Shown: in pieces, positions 15,639 to 23,846 of the stretch
Numbering within the stretch: position 1 is the first letter of the stretch
How the letters are laid out: every line of letters starts with the position of its first letter
Source of the DNA: Cytobacillus oceanisediminis
GTDB taxonomy: Bacteria; Bacillota; Bacilli; Bacillales; Cytobacillaceae
Length of the DNA: 44,477 nucleotides
Direction: 5' to 3'
Assembly: GCF_007830235.1 (NCBI RefSeq)
Contig: NZ_VLKI01000028.1
Location: 1-44,477, forward strand
Translations under genes and position numbers: made by a program
The notes under the pieces: model-generated
Database searches by the model: none
Told to the model about the DNA's origin: nothing
The model's input: the letters and a program-made list of their open reading frames with translations, nothing else

Positions 15639-16415
15639 ATGTTAGAGTCAAAGAGGAGAGCCATTATATTTATATCTATCTCATTAATCCTGGCCCTGAT
15701 AGCCGGGTTTATGTTTCTTCAAAAAGTAAGTGAACTTAATAATAAGCTGGGTGGAACCACAAAGGTTTATGTTGCCAGTGAACAGATTGATTCTAGGGTA
15801 ATTATCAAACCGGAAGATGTAGAAACTGTCGATCTTCCAAATAAATTCTTTGTTGACGGTTCGCATATAAAGAATCCAAAAGAAATAACAAATAAAGTAT
15901 CTGTAGTTCCATTAGCAAAAGGTGAAATTATTACAAAGAGTGTTTTGAAGGATTTCGCGGAATCAGGTGATCCGAATAATCGGCTTGTTGGACTTTTTGC
16001 CAGTGAAAAAATATCTTTTGATGAAGAATTAGAAGATTATGATCGGGTAGATATTGTAGTCTCGCACCAATTCGAAGGAACTCCAAAAACAGAAATTTTT
16101 ATGTCGGATGTTTTTGTGTCTAGGATTTCTGAAAATAATAAGAAAAAATTGCTGGGTGTCGGCCTCGAGGTTTCCAAAGAGGATGCCCCTAAGCTGATTC
16201 ACATGCAAAATTACGCAGACAGTATAAGAGTTTTAAAGGCTAACGTAGGTAAAGACCAACCGGCTCAAGAAGCTGTTAAAGGAGATAAGGCTGCCGAGAA
16301 GCAGGCCGAAAAACCAACTGAGAAGCCAGCAGAGCAAAAAGCTTCTAACGAAAAACCAGCTAAAAAGCCGGCAGAGAAGAAACCGGCCGAAAAACCATCT
16401 GGAGAGGGAAATTAA
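15639..16415 (+). CDS. cpaB: Flp pilus assembly protein CpaB/RcpC-like
   Basis: A single-span membrane protein of 258 aa. After an N-terminal membrane anchor (residues 9-27) it has a SAF-type domain (VYVASEQIDSRVIIKPEDVETVDLP) and the RcpC/CpaB continuation VVPLAKGEIITKSVL, then DRVDIVVSH. Residues from about 210 on are a low-complexity Lys/Pro/Ala/Glu tail (AEKPTEKPAEQ, KPAEKKPAEK) that may span the cell wall. In proteobacteria CpaB works with the outer-membrane secretin, which does not exist here, so its role in a Gram-positive Tad machine is an inference. It is the first gene of the tad run. Confidence 0.82.
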   Translation: MLESKRRAIIFISISLILALIAGFMFLQKVSELNNKLGGTTKVYVASEQIDSRVIIKPEDVETVDLPNKFFVDGSHIKNPKEITNKVSVVPLAKGEIITKSVLKDFAESGDPNNRLVGLFASEKISFDEELEDYDRVDIVVSHQFEGTPKTEIFMSDVFVSRISENNKKKLLGVGLEVSKEDAPKLIHMQNYADSIRVLKANVGKDQPAQEAVKGDKAAEKQAEKPTEKPAEQKASNEKPAKKPAEKKPAEKPSGEGN

Positions 16416-16474
16416 TCAAGTTGCAAATTCAATAATATTGCCAAAAAAGTATATTGATGTCGGAGGTACAATAC

Positions 16475-17638
16475 ATGGCTACGGGAAGCAATATTCTGCT
16501 TGTCAGTGACGATAAGCAAATCAGTGAGCAGATTATACAGCAGGCACTTCAGGCATATTCTAGCCTTCAGCAGGCGGCTCCCTCTGAGGTAAGAAAAGAA
16601 ATTGACCGGATTGCCCCTGATGTAGTATTGCTGGTAAATCCAGAAGATGAATCAGGAATTGAACTAGTCCAATATATTCATAGTGAATATCCGGACATAA
16701 TTATCGTTTTTATTTCAAAACAACAGGATTTTCTGGTGCTGAGAGACGCTTCAAGAGCAGGAGCAACTGATTTTTTTGTTCTTCCGGATGAAATGAGCCA
16801 GTTCAGTGATCGAATTGAAAGAATACTATTAATTGCGCAGGAACAAAGCAAACATAATACACAAAACACTGTTTCTAACCAGGGCTTAAGAAGAGGGAGA
16901 GGGCAGATTTTTTCCTTTTATAGCGGCAAGGGAGGAAGCGGTGCAACACTTCTTGCAAGCACATTTGCCCAGACGCTTAAGTTAGAATCTACAGCTCAGG
17001 TACTTTTAATTGATATGAATCTGCAATTCGGCGGAGCTGATATGTACTTGGGTATTGAAAGCAATCGCTCGCTTGCTGATTTAAAGCCTGTTATTAATGA
17101 ATTAAATGAGAATCATATAAGGAATGTCAGTGAGAAAGAACCAAACTCCAAAATGGAGATACTGCTGAGCCCAAGAGATGCTGAGATAGCAGAGGGATTG
17201 AATGAAGACTTCTTCACCAAATTGTTAAGGGCTTGCAGGCGCAGCTATGATTATGTCATTGTTGACCTGCCTTCAAATATGACATCCAATACATATGTAG
17301 CTTTGGAAGAAGCGGATGTTATTTACTATGTTATGAACTTGGACACTCCATCCCTTCAGGTGTTCAAACACGTAGAAGATTTATTTAAAAGGCTGGGCAT
17401 GGATACAGAAGAGCGCCTGGAAATTGTGGTCAATCAAAAAGGAAGAGAGAACGAATTGACCCCGGCTGATGTGAAAAGTTTGCTGACAGCTCCTGTAAGT
17501 GCTGAAGTAAGACGAGATATTAAAGGGGTACAAACCTTTATTAATAAAGGGGAGCCACTAAGAAAAACAATGAAAGAGAAGAAACTTACACCGGTTGCAA
17601 AAGACGTTCGAAAGTGGGTATTAACCCTTCTAAAATAA
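16475..17638 (+). CDS. tadZ: TadZ/CpaE-like pilus localisation ATPase
   Basis: A cytoplasmic 387-aa protein with an N-terminal response-regulator-like domain (ILLVSDDKQISEQ, then PDVVLLVNPEDESG, then IIIVFISKQ, about residues 6-120) and a C-terminal ParA/MinD-type ATPase domain. The deviant Walker A motif reads KGGSGATLLAS: the signature N-terminal Lys is present but the P-loop Lys is Ala, as in atypical TadZ/CpaE proteins. LIDMNLQFGGADMYLG is the A' motif and VIVDLPSN the Walker B. The ATG at 16475 is chosen for the GGAGG 8 nt upstream; earlier TTG/ATG codons would put that site inside the gene. TadZ normally marks the pole for pilus assembly. Confidence 0.88.
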   Translation: MATGSNILLVSDDKQISEQIIQQALQAYSSLQQAAPSEVRKEIDRIAPDVVLLVNPEDESGIELVQYIHSEYPDIIIVFISKQQDFLVLRDASRAGATDFFVLPDEMSQFSDRIERILLIAQEQSKHNTQNTVSNQGLRRGRGQIFSFYSGKGGSGATLLASTFAQTLKLESTAQVLLIDMNLQFGGADMYLGIESNRSLADLKPVINELNENHIRNVSEKEPNSKMEILLSPRDAEIAEGLNEDFFTKLLRACRRSYDYVIVDLPSNMTSNTYVALEEADVIYYVMNLDTPSLQVFKHVEDLFKRLGMDTEERLEIVVNQKGRENELTPADVKSLLTAPVSAEVRRDIKGVQTFINKGEPLRKTMKEKKLTPVAKDVRKWVLTLLK

Positions 17639-17665
17639 TTGATTTGACAGGGAAGGAGGGAAAGA

Positions 17666-19039
17666 ATGTCGTTATTTAAACGTACAGAGAAACATCACCC
17701 AGAAACATCAAAGTCAAAGGTGAGCTATTCTGCTTACGACAGCCCTTATATCGAAGAACTAATCGAACATTATAAAACACGGCTGCTGAGAGAAACCAAT
17801 TTGGAACAGCTGACAAGCTTGACACAAGGAGAAATGCGGTTAGCCATCGAGCGTTTAATTAGCCAATTCATGACTGAAGAAAAAGTTATTATTTCCAGAA
17901 GCGACAAAGAAACTTTACTTACTCGATTAATCGATGAATCAGTAGGTTTTGGACCGCTCGAGCCCCTTCTTCAAGATGATGAAATCACAGAGATTCTTAT
18001 AAATGGACATAATGAAGTCTACATTGAGAAAAAAGGACAATTGCAATTAACTAATCTGCAGTTTCGTGATGAAGCTCATGTAAGGCATATCATTGACCGG
18101 GTTGTAGCGCCGCTCGGAAGGCGTGTCGACGAGAGCTCTCCTATGGTCGACGCCCGGCTCCAAGACGGAAGCCGTGTAAATGCAGTTATTCCTCCTGTTA
18201 GTTTAAATGGGACTCTCATATCTATAAGGAAATTCAGGGCCGATCCTTTTAAAATGAGCGATCTGATTGAATTCGGGTCTTTAAACGAAGCAATGGCGCA
18301 GTTTATCAATGCCGCAGTTTTTGCCAAGATGAGTGTCCTTATTTCGGGGGGGACAGGCAGCGGTAAAACAACCCTCCTTAACGCCCTTGCCAGATCAATA
18401 CCTAGTGGCGAAAGGGTTATCACAATCGAAGACTCGGCGGAATTAAAGCTAGACCGGCCCAATGTAGTCGGAATGGAAGCGAGACCTCCAAACGTGGAAG
18501 GGACCGGAGAAATAACGATCCGGCAACTGGTGCGGAACGCCCTGCGTATGAGACCTGACCGAATTATTGTTGGGGAGGTTCGCGGATCAGAGGCATTTGA
18601 TATGCTTCAGGCGATGAACACAGGCCATGAGGGTTCTCTTACTACAGTCCATGCCAACTCTCCGCTTGACGCCTTAAAGCGGGTGGAAGGTATGGTTATC
18701 ATGGCAGGTATGGATCTGCCTTCAAAAGTAATCAGAGAATACATTGTAGGAGCATTGGATTTAATTATACAGGGAATACGCCTTCCAGATGGACAGAGGA
18801 AATTAGTTTCAATCTCTGAAGTCATAAAAAACCCTAACGGAGAAGCGGAGATTCAAGAAATTTTCAGATTCAAACGTACGGGTATCGATGGAAATGGTAA
18901 AATATTAGGCTACTTTACACCAACCGGAGTAATTCCTAAATGTCTCGATAGATTAAGAATTTTTGGAGCAGATATAGACGAATCAATTTTTCATGCAGAA
19001 GAAGAGGTGAGGGACAGTGACCATATCTATTCTTTATAG
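17666..19039 (+). CDS. tadA: Tad/Flp pilus assembly ATPase TadA (CpaF)
   Basis: The secretion ATPase that powers Flp pilus assembly, 457 aa, of the type II/IV secretion ATPase family. An N-terminal helical region (residues 1-100) precedes the core. Visible motifs are GFGPLEPLLQDDEITEILIN, the Walker A SGGTGSGKTT (about 227-236), the Asp box VITIEDSAEL, the Walker B RMRPDRIIVGEVRG, and the His box TGHEGSLTTVHAN. AAGGAGGGA precedes the ATG. The stop overlaps the tadB start by 23 nt, showing tight coupling. Confidence 0.95.
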   Translation: MSLFKRTEKHHPETSKSKVSYSAYDSPYIEELIEHYKTRLLRETNLEQLTSLTQGEMRLAIERLISQFMTEEKVIISRSDKETLLTRLIDESVGFGPLEPLLQDDEITEILINGHNEVYIEKKGQLQLTNLQFRDEAHVRHIIDRVVAPLGRRVDESSPMVDARLQDGSRVNAVIPPVSLNGTLISIRKFRADPFKMSDLIEFGSLNEAMAQFINAAVFAKMSVLISGGTGSGKTTLLNALARSIPSGERVITIEDSAELKLDRPNVVGMEARPPNVEGTGEITIRQLVRNALRMRPDRIIVGEVRGSEAFDMLQAMNTGHEGSLTTVHANSPLDALKRVEGMVIMAGMDLPSKVIREYIVGALDLIIQGIRLPDGQRKLVSISEVIKNPNGEAEIQEIFRFKRTGIDGNGKILGYFTPTGVIPKCLDRLRIFGADIDESIFHAEEEVRDSDHIYSL

Positions 19040-19943
19040 TTTAGCTGTCCTCTTCGGTTTATGGGGAGTATACAATCTATTAGGCTATCGAAACTCAAAA
19101 AAAGAGTGGCGGAATAAAGTTGGAAAATGGTACGGCCATAACAACAACCGAAAAAGCTTCATTCTCGTTCTGGGTGATAAATTTGACCGGACCAGCAGGG
19201 GTCAAAAAACGATTGATCAGCTAAGACGTGCAAACATTCACTTAATGGCATCTGAATTTTACGGAATATTATTTTTTGGCGCTATTACATTTGCGTTTTT
19301 CTTAAATAATTTTTTCAGTATTAAGTTTCCTATAAACATTGTCGTATCAATCGTTTTAATGGAAGTGGCTAGGAGAGCCTTATTCTTAATCCGCCGTAAC
19401 AAATACGAAGAGAGGATGAATGACCAGCTCCCTGAAATCTGCCGGATTTTAGCTAACTCCACCCGCTCCGGAATGACCTTGACACAAGGCATTGGGATAG
19501 CCGCACAGGAACTGAATGAACCTGCAAGGGCAGAATTCAGCAGGCTGCATAGTGAACTTCAGCTTGGGGTCGACTTTAACCGTGCACTTAGAAATATGCA
19601 AAAAAGAATATCGTCCAGGGAATATCAATTGTTTGTAGCATCCCTCTTAATTCAAAAACGAGCTGGAGGTAACATCCATGCCGTTCTGGACGAAATGGGA
19701 AAAACAATGGAAGAAAGAAAATTGCTTTTGCAGGAAATCAAAACGATGACTGCAGAGCAAAGATATGTTGCATATATCGTACCTGTCCTTCCCATCTTTT
19801 TACTGCTGGTCATGAACAATATCAATGAAGGGTTTATCGATCCTTTATTTACGGGAATAGGGCTTGTCCTATTAGTGTTATTTTTGATAGGTACTTTCTT
19901 AACTTTCTTCTTAATTAGAAAAGTTACCAACATAAGGGTGTAG
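19017..19943 (+). CDS. tadB: Tad pilus inner-membrane platform protein TadB
   Basis: A 308-aa membrane protein of the type II secretion F (GspF/T2SSF) family. One N-terminal span is followed by a pair around residues 80-120, a cytoplasmic T2SSF domain (LPEICRILANSTRSGMTLTQGIG, then RALRNMQKRISSREYQLFVASLLIQKRAGGN) and C-terminal spans. The GTG start at 19017 has GAGGTGAGG upstream and lies inside the end of tadA. With TadC it forms the platform on which TadA acts. Confidence 0.92.
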   Translation: MTISILYSLAVLFGLWGVYNLLGYRNSKKEWRNKVGKWYGHNNNRKSFILVLGDKFDRTSRGQKTIDQLRRANIHLMASEFYGILFFGAITFAFFLNNFFSIKFPINIVVSIVLMEVARRALFLIRRNKYEERMNDQLPEICRILANSTRSGMTLTQGIGIAAQELNEPARAEFSRLHSELQLGVDFNRALRNMQKRISSREYQLFVASLLIQKRAGGNIHAVLDEMGKTMEERKLLLQEIKTMTAEQRYVAYIVPVLPIFLLLVMNNINEGFIDPLFTGIGLVLLVLFLIGTFLTFFLIRKVTNIRV

Positions 19944-19946
19944 GCT

Positions 19947-20882
19947 ATGGATGTTTTAATTTTGATTAGTGTTTTAATGAGCTTGTTCCTTTTTACTATT
20001 GGTTTAAAGTCATTCTATGACTATTTGATTGAGAAACAAGATTTAAAAAAGCATATACAAGACAATGTATTTGTAAATAGGTTTAGTTTAAAAAGAAGGA
20101 AAAGCAGCAGTGAAAAATGGCTGGAAAAAACGTTTTACTACGCGGATGATTTTTCCTCACTGGGAAACAGGGTGAATTTTTTCAGTGAATCACAGGATGT
20201 TGAGAGATGGCTTATGCAGGCCAGCTACCCTTATGGCCTGACTGTTGAACGGTTCCAAGGGCTGAAAATATTCGCTCTGATAGTTGGGCTTGTTGCCGGA
20301 TTCATGCTAATTATCATCCAATTTCCTATGTCCCAGATTTTGATTATTGCACTCCCGCTTGCAGGCTATTTCAGTGTAATCTTATGGATTAAAAACAAAG
20401 CTAAAAAAAGGCAGGATGAACTTGGCTATGTTTTGCCGGACTTTCTTGATACTGTCAGTGTGACCCTTCAGGCAGGCATTGGATTGGACCAGGCACTAAG
20501 GGACATTGTTCCTTACTTTGATGGGCCTGTAGGAGAAGAGTTTTCGCGGTTTAACCAAGAGATAGATTTAGGGCTTCCCCGGGAGAAAGCATATAGGAAT
20601 CTCCTGGACAGAAATGATAATGAGGCTTTTCAGTTGCTGATTAAATCATTGATTCAGGGATCGCGCCTCGGAGTGCCTGTAGCAACTACATTTAAGCTGC
20701 AGGCAAATGAAATGCGGAATATGAAAAGAGAGAAAATCAAAGAAGAGGCAGCAAAAGCTTCACCAAAGATTACTTTAATTACTACTTTCATCGTCATGCC
20801 GACTGTTATGCTATTGATCGGCGGATTGCTTATTTTAAACATGTTTACTGGCGAGGACACTATAATTAACATTTTTAATTAG
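19947..20882 (+). CDS. tadC: Tad pilus inner-membrane platform protein TadC
   Basis: A 311-aa paralogue of TadB with one N-terminal span, two mid spans (about residues 107-150), a T2SSF domain (LPDFLDTVSVTLQAGIGLDQAL, then LLDRNDNEAFQLLIKSLIQGSRLG) and a C-terminal span. It begins 3 nt after the tadB stop, with a weak ribosome site, consistent with re-initiation from tadB. Together TadB and TadC replace the single platform protein of type IV pili. Confidence 0.92.
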   Translation: MDVLILISVLMSLFLFTIGLKSFYDYLIEKQDLKKHIQDNVFVNRFSLKRRKSSSEKWLEKTFYYADDFSSLGNRVNFFSESQDVERWLMQASYPYGLTVERFQGLKIFALIVGLVAGFMLIIIQFPMSQILIIALPLAGYFSVILWIKNKAKKRQDELGYVLPDFLDTVSVTLQAGIGLDQALRDIVPYFDGPVGEEFSRFNQEIDLGLPREKAYRNLLDRNDNEAFQLLIKSLIQGSRLGVPVATTFKLQANEMRNMKREKIKEEAAKASPKITLITTFIVMPTVMLLIGGLLILNMFTGEDTIINIFN

Positions 20883-20943
20883 GATTTTTATAATTTATTA
20901 AATTAATAGGGAATGAACTTTATTTGAAGGGAGGTGTTAAGCC

Positions 20944-21141
20944 ATGAAAAAGGTTTCAATCAAACTTTATCAAAGAATAACAAGTGCTCTTAACAATGAA
21001 CGAGGGGCTCAGACTTTGGAATGGGTAGCAGTTGGAGCAGTAGTTGTAACCATTGCAGCGCTTCTCGGGAGTGCATTTGATGGAAATGGAATTAAAGGAA
21101 TTGTAGATAGTATTCTAGACAAAATTGCTGATACTTTATAG
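20944..21141 (+). CDS. flp: Flp-type prepilin
   Basis: A 65-aa pilin candidate. A positively charged leader of 21 residues ends in Arg-Gly; the processed form would begin AQTLEWVAVGAVVVTIAALL, with Glu at position +5 followed by a hydrophobic helix. This is the class III (Flp/Tad) prepilin pattern, with TLEW in place of the usual IEY. The short tail ends KIADTL. GGGAGG precedes the ATG. It is the only flp copy in the window and is followed by a strong hairpin that could allow more pilin mRNA than downstream mRNA. Confidence 0.88.
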   Translation: MKKVSIKLYQRITSALNNERGAQTLEWVAVGAVVVTIAALLGSAFDGNGIKGIVDSILDKIADTL

Positions 21142-21177
21142 ATCCTGGGTTCACAGTAATTTAATAAGATTACAATC

Positions 21178-21229
21178 AATATTTAGCGGCAATTGATCCC
21201 ACAAACTTGCCGCTAAATATTCATTTTTG
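21178..21229 (+). terminator. Terminator/attenuator after flp
   Basis: AATATTTAGCGGCAA pairs exactly with TTGCCGCTAAATATT (15 bp, 14-nt loop), followed by CATTTTTG. The T tract is short, so partial read-through to the VWA gene is likely. Confidence 0.78.
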
Positions 21230-21249
21230 TTTAGGGAGTGTTTTTCATT

Positions 21250-22653
21250 ATGGGGAAGAAGCTTCAACGCGTACTTATTTTTCTGCTGGCAGCTATTTTT
21301 TTATCAGCATGCAGTGAAGATAAGCCAGATTCTGATTCTAAAAAAGCAAGTAATAATGAGAAAGAGACTGTTGCAGATCAGCAAGAATCAGAAAAGGAAA
21401 AAGAAGGTGAGCCTTCGATTGAAGAGCTGCTGGCTGAACTTCCTAAACCCTCCGAATCGGTAACAGAGCTAGTTAATGCAGAGGCAGGAGAATTCTCAGG
21501 GAAAAGATTTGATGACTTAACTCCTGAAGAACAAAAGGGAGCAGTAGAAAGACTGAGGGAACTTCCCGAGCTAGGCAAAGATCCCACTGAGCAAGAAATA
21601 GAACTGTATTGGAGGAAGTCACTTGCTCTATTTCATGAAGACTACGCAAATCCGGCAGAGGTGCTGGGGGTCCTTGAAGTTGAAGCATTTGGCAGTCCGG
21701 ATATAGAAGATGAACGGTTTCAATTTAAAGATAATTTGAATGTTGAAATCCTTCTTGATGCAAGCGGCAGTATGGCAAATCAAATTGATGGAAGATCCAT
21801 GATGGATATCGCAAAGGGGTCCATTAAGGAGTTTGCGGAATCCTTGCCTGAAGGTACAAACATTGCTCTCCGTGTATATGGGCATCTGGGTACAAGTTCA
21901 AATCAGGATAAAGAACTTTCCTGTAAGAGCAATGAATTGGTTTATGAAATGAATTCTTACAATGCTGAAGCTTTGGGGAAATCTTTAAATAAATTCCAGC
22001 CAGCTGGGTGGACACCACTTGCTAAAGCAATTGAAGAAGCCAAGAAAGACTTAAGTTCATATAAGAGCGATACCAATACCAATATCATTTATTTAGTAAG
22101 TGATGGAGTGGAAACATGTGATGGTGATCCGGTTACTATGGCTAAAAGTCTGGCAGATTCCGATATAAAGCCGATTGTGAATGTAATAGGCTTTGACCTT
22201 AACGCTAAGGGCCAAAATCAATTAAAAGAAGTAGCGCAAGCAGCTAAAGGGATTTATAGCAATGCTAGAAATCAAGAACAATTAAATCAAGAATTGGATA
22301 GAGCCCGCGAAATTGCAGATAAGTGGACAGAATGGCAGAAAGATGCTGTAAACAATGCCTCCAGTCAGAGGTATGATCAGCTATTATCTGATATTCCACG
22401 AATGGGAAGTGAATGGAGTGAGGCAAACATGTACGAGAAATTCAATATTAGAGAGCCTTTGAGAGTATTAAGAGATGAAGGCCATATTAGCAGGGAAGCT
22501 TTCCAGCTATTATCTGATAAAACAAGTGAACGGTTTAGCAAAGTCATGGATATGAACAAACAAATCAGAGAAGAATTAAGAAGTTTAGCTAATAAAAACT
22601 TTGAGACTGTAAAAGAAGAAATCAACAAGAAATATAGTGAAAACGTAAATTAA
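21250..22653 (+). CDS. VWA-domain lipoprotein of the tad locus
   Basis: A surface lipoprotein of 467 aa. The lipobox FLSAC places the lipidated Cys at 21. An acidic, low-complexity stretch (residues 25-65) tethers a von Willebrand A domain (about 160-360) with an intact metal-ion-dependent adhesion site: LLDASGSM, a Thr in GWTPLAKAI, and YLVSDGVETC. The C-terminal 100 residues are charged and helical. The ATG at 21250 is preferred to a GTG at 21238, which overlaps the GGGAG ribosome site. VWA proteins commonly bind ligands or act in pilus tips; its place between flp and tadE suggests a pilus-associated adhesin, which is an inference. Confidence 0.85.
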   Translation: MGKKLQRVLIFLLAAIFLSACSEDKPDSDSKKASNNEKETVADQQESEKEKEGEPSIEELLAELPKPSESVTELVNAEAGEFSGKRFDDLTPEEQKGAVERLRELPELGKDPTEQEIELYWRKSLALFHEDYANPAEVLGVLEVEAFGSPDIEDERFQFKDNLNVEILLDASGSMANQIDGRSMMDIAKGSIKEFAESLPEGTNIALRVYGHLGTSSNQDKELSCKSNELVYEMNSYNAEALGKSLNKFQPAGWTPLAKAIEEAKKDLSSYKSDTNTNIIYLVSDGVETCDGDPVTMAKSLADSDIKPIVNVIGFDLNAKGQNQLKEVAQAAKGIYSNARNQEQLNQELDRAREIADKWTEWQKDAVNNASSQRYDQLLSDIPRMGSEWSEANMYEKFNIREPLRVLRDEGHISREAFQLLSDKTSERFSKVMDMNKQIREELRSLANKNFETVKEEINKKYSENVN

Positions 22654-22665
22654 AGTGAATATAAT

Positions 22666-22716
22666 ATCGATATTTTTGCAGGAATAGATGCTAGTTATTC
22701 CTGCAAAAATATCGAT
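22666..22716. repeat. Perfect 21-bp inverted repeat after the VWA gene
   Basis: Residues 22666-22686 are exactly complementary to 22696-22716 with a 9-nt loop. The stem contains ATCGATATTTTTGCAGG. No T tract follows on the plus strand, so it is not a standard terminator; it may stabilise the upstream mRNA end or act as a processing site. Confidence 0.8.
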
Positions 22717-22768
22717 TTACCATTATTTAATTAACAGAGCCAATCTGGAAAAAAGGAGGGATGTTCAT

Positions 22769-23161
22769 ATGTCCATTATAAAAAAGAAACTCCAGGAAGA
22801 AAAAGGTTCCATGACACTCGAATTTCTAATGGTCATGCCTTATTATCTTTTTTTCTTTCTATTATTATGGCAGGCGGTTGCCTCGGGATTAACCATGATG
22901 AAGGCTCAGTCAGCTGTGAATGAAGCAGCAAAGTATTATGCGGTGACTGAAGAATACAGTGAAGCCTATAGTATTGCCAGTGATGCCATTGGAGTAAGCG
23001 ACACTATGACATTCCAGGGATTTGATATTAATACAGGTTATAATGGTGAATTTGAAGCCATTATTCAACTCCGGCATGGGCTGGTATTTATTCCTAAGGA
23101 ATGGAGAAATAAAGCATCTATTAATCTTACTCACAAGGTAAATAGCAGGGTGATTAAATGA
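22769..23161 (+). CDS. tadE: TadE-like pseudopilin
   Basis: A 130-aa membrane protein. A charged leader (MSIIKKKLQEEKG) is followed by SMTLEFLMVMPYYLFFFLLLW, which has the prepilin-type Gly cleavage point and Glu at +5, as in TadE/TadF minor pseudopilins. The rest is a small extracytoplasmic domain without Cys. The ATG at 22769 has AAAGGAGGG 8 nt upstream; the frame upstream overlaps the palindrome and is not coding. The stop overlaps the next gene by ATGA. Confidence 0.85.
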   Translation: MSIIKKKLQEEKGSMTLEFLMVMPYYLFFFLLLWQAVASGLTMMKAQSAVNEAAKYYAVTEEYSEAYSIASDAIGVSDTMTFQGFDINTGYNGEFEAIIQLRHGLVFIPKEWRNKASINLTHKVNSRVIK

Positions 23162-23805
23162 GGCGTTTTTTAGATAATGAACGGGGAAGCGGAGTTCTTC
23201 TGACCATTTCAAATTTCGCAATAGTGGGAATAATGCTAATTCTCATTCTGAATATTGCCATGGCTTTTACAAAAAAAGAGCAGGCTTCCATTGCGGCAGA
23301 GCATGCGAGCTTGGCAGCTACAAGTGTATTGTATGAACAGGTATATGAAGATGTTAAAAGCTACAAAAAGTTAATAGACGCTGATATAGAAGAAGGCACC
23401 ATAGACATATTAAAAACGATTGAGGAAAAAGTGGAAGAGAGAGAAGACAAACTTAAGTATTCCCAGCCTTTCCTTTCAAAGAATGAACGGCGTATTCAAG
23501 CCATCGATGATGTTTTATCAAGCGAAATTAAAGAGGATCATCTCTTTTCCGACCAAGTACTTCAAGCTGTAAGGAATGCGGAAAGCTATATAGATAGTTC
23601 TGTGCAGAAAACCATTGGAAAAAATCACGGTAATGATGCAGCCAGTGAGTATAAATGGGAATTCCAAGAATACCGAATTGTAGTGGAAGCAGAGACAAGG
23701 TTTGAAGCAGTTCACTACAATGGCCTTAATTTTGGAAAAGATAGCGACGTTTCACAAGTTGGTACAGGTCCGGAAATTTCATTTTTAGAGGCTTTAGGAT
23801 GGTGA
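23158..23805 (+). CDS. TadG-like pilus-associated membrane protein
   Basis: A 215-aa single-span protein translationally coupled to tadE. After MRRFLDNERG comes SGVLLTISNFAIVGIMLILILNIAMAF, placed like a prepilin helix, but the Glu at +5 is missing. A long, charged, probably coiled extracytoplasmic region follows. Minor pseudopilin-like or TadG-like roles fit the position; sequence alone does not decide. No VWA motif is present here; the separate VWA lipoprotein upstream may supply that function, since TadG proteins elsewhere often contain one. Confidence 0.65.
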   Translation: MRRFLDNERGSGVLLTISNFAIVGIMLILILNIAMAFTKKEQASIAAEHASLAATSVLYEQVYEDVKSYKKLIDADIEEGTIDILKTIEEKVEEREDKLKYSQPFLSKNERRIQAIDDVLSSEIKEDHLFSDQVLQAVRNAESYIDSSVQKTIGKNHGNDAASEYKWEFQEYRIVVEAETRFEAVHYNGLNFGKDSDVSQVGTGPEISFLEALGW

Positions 23806-23846
23806 AAGTGTTAGTTGAATGCTAGATAAGAAAGGAGTATGAGGCA

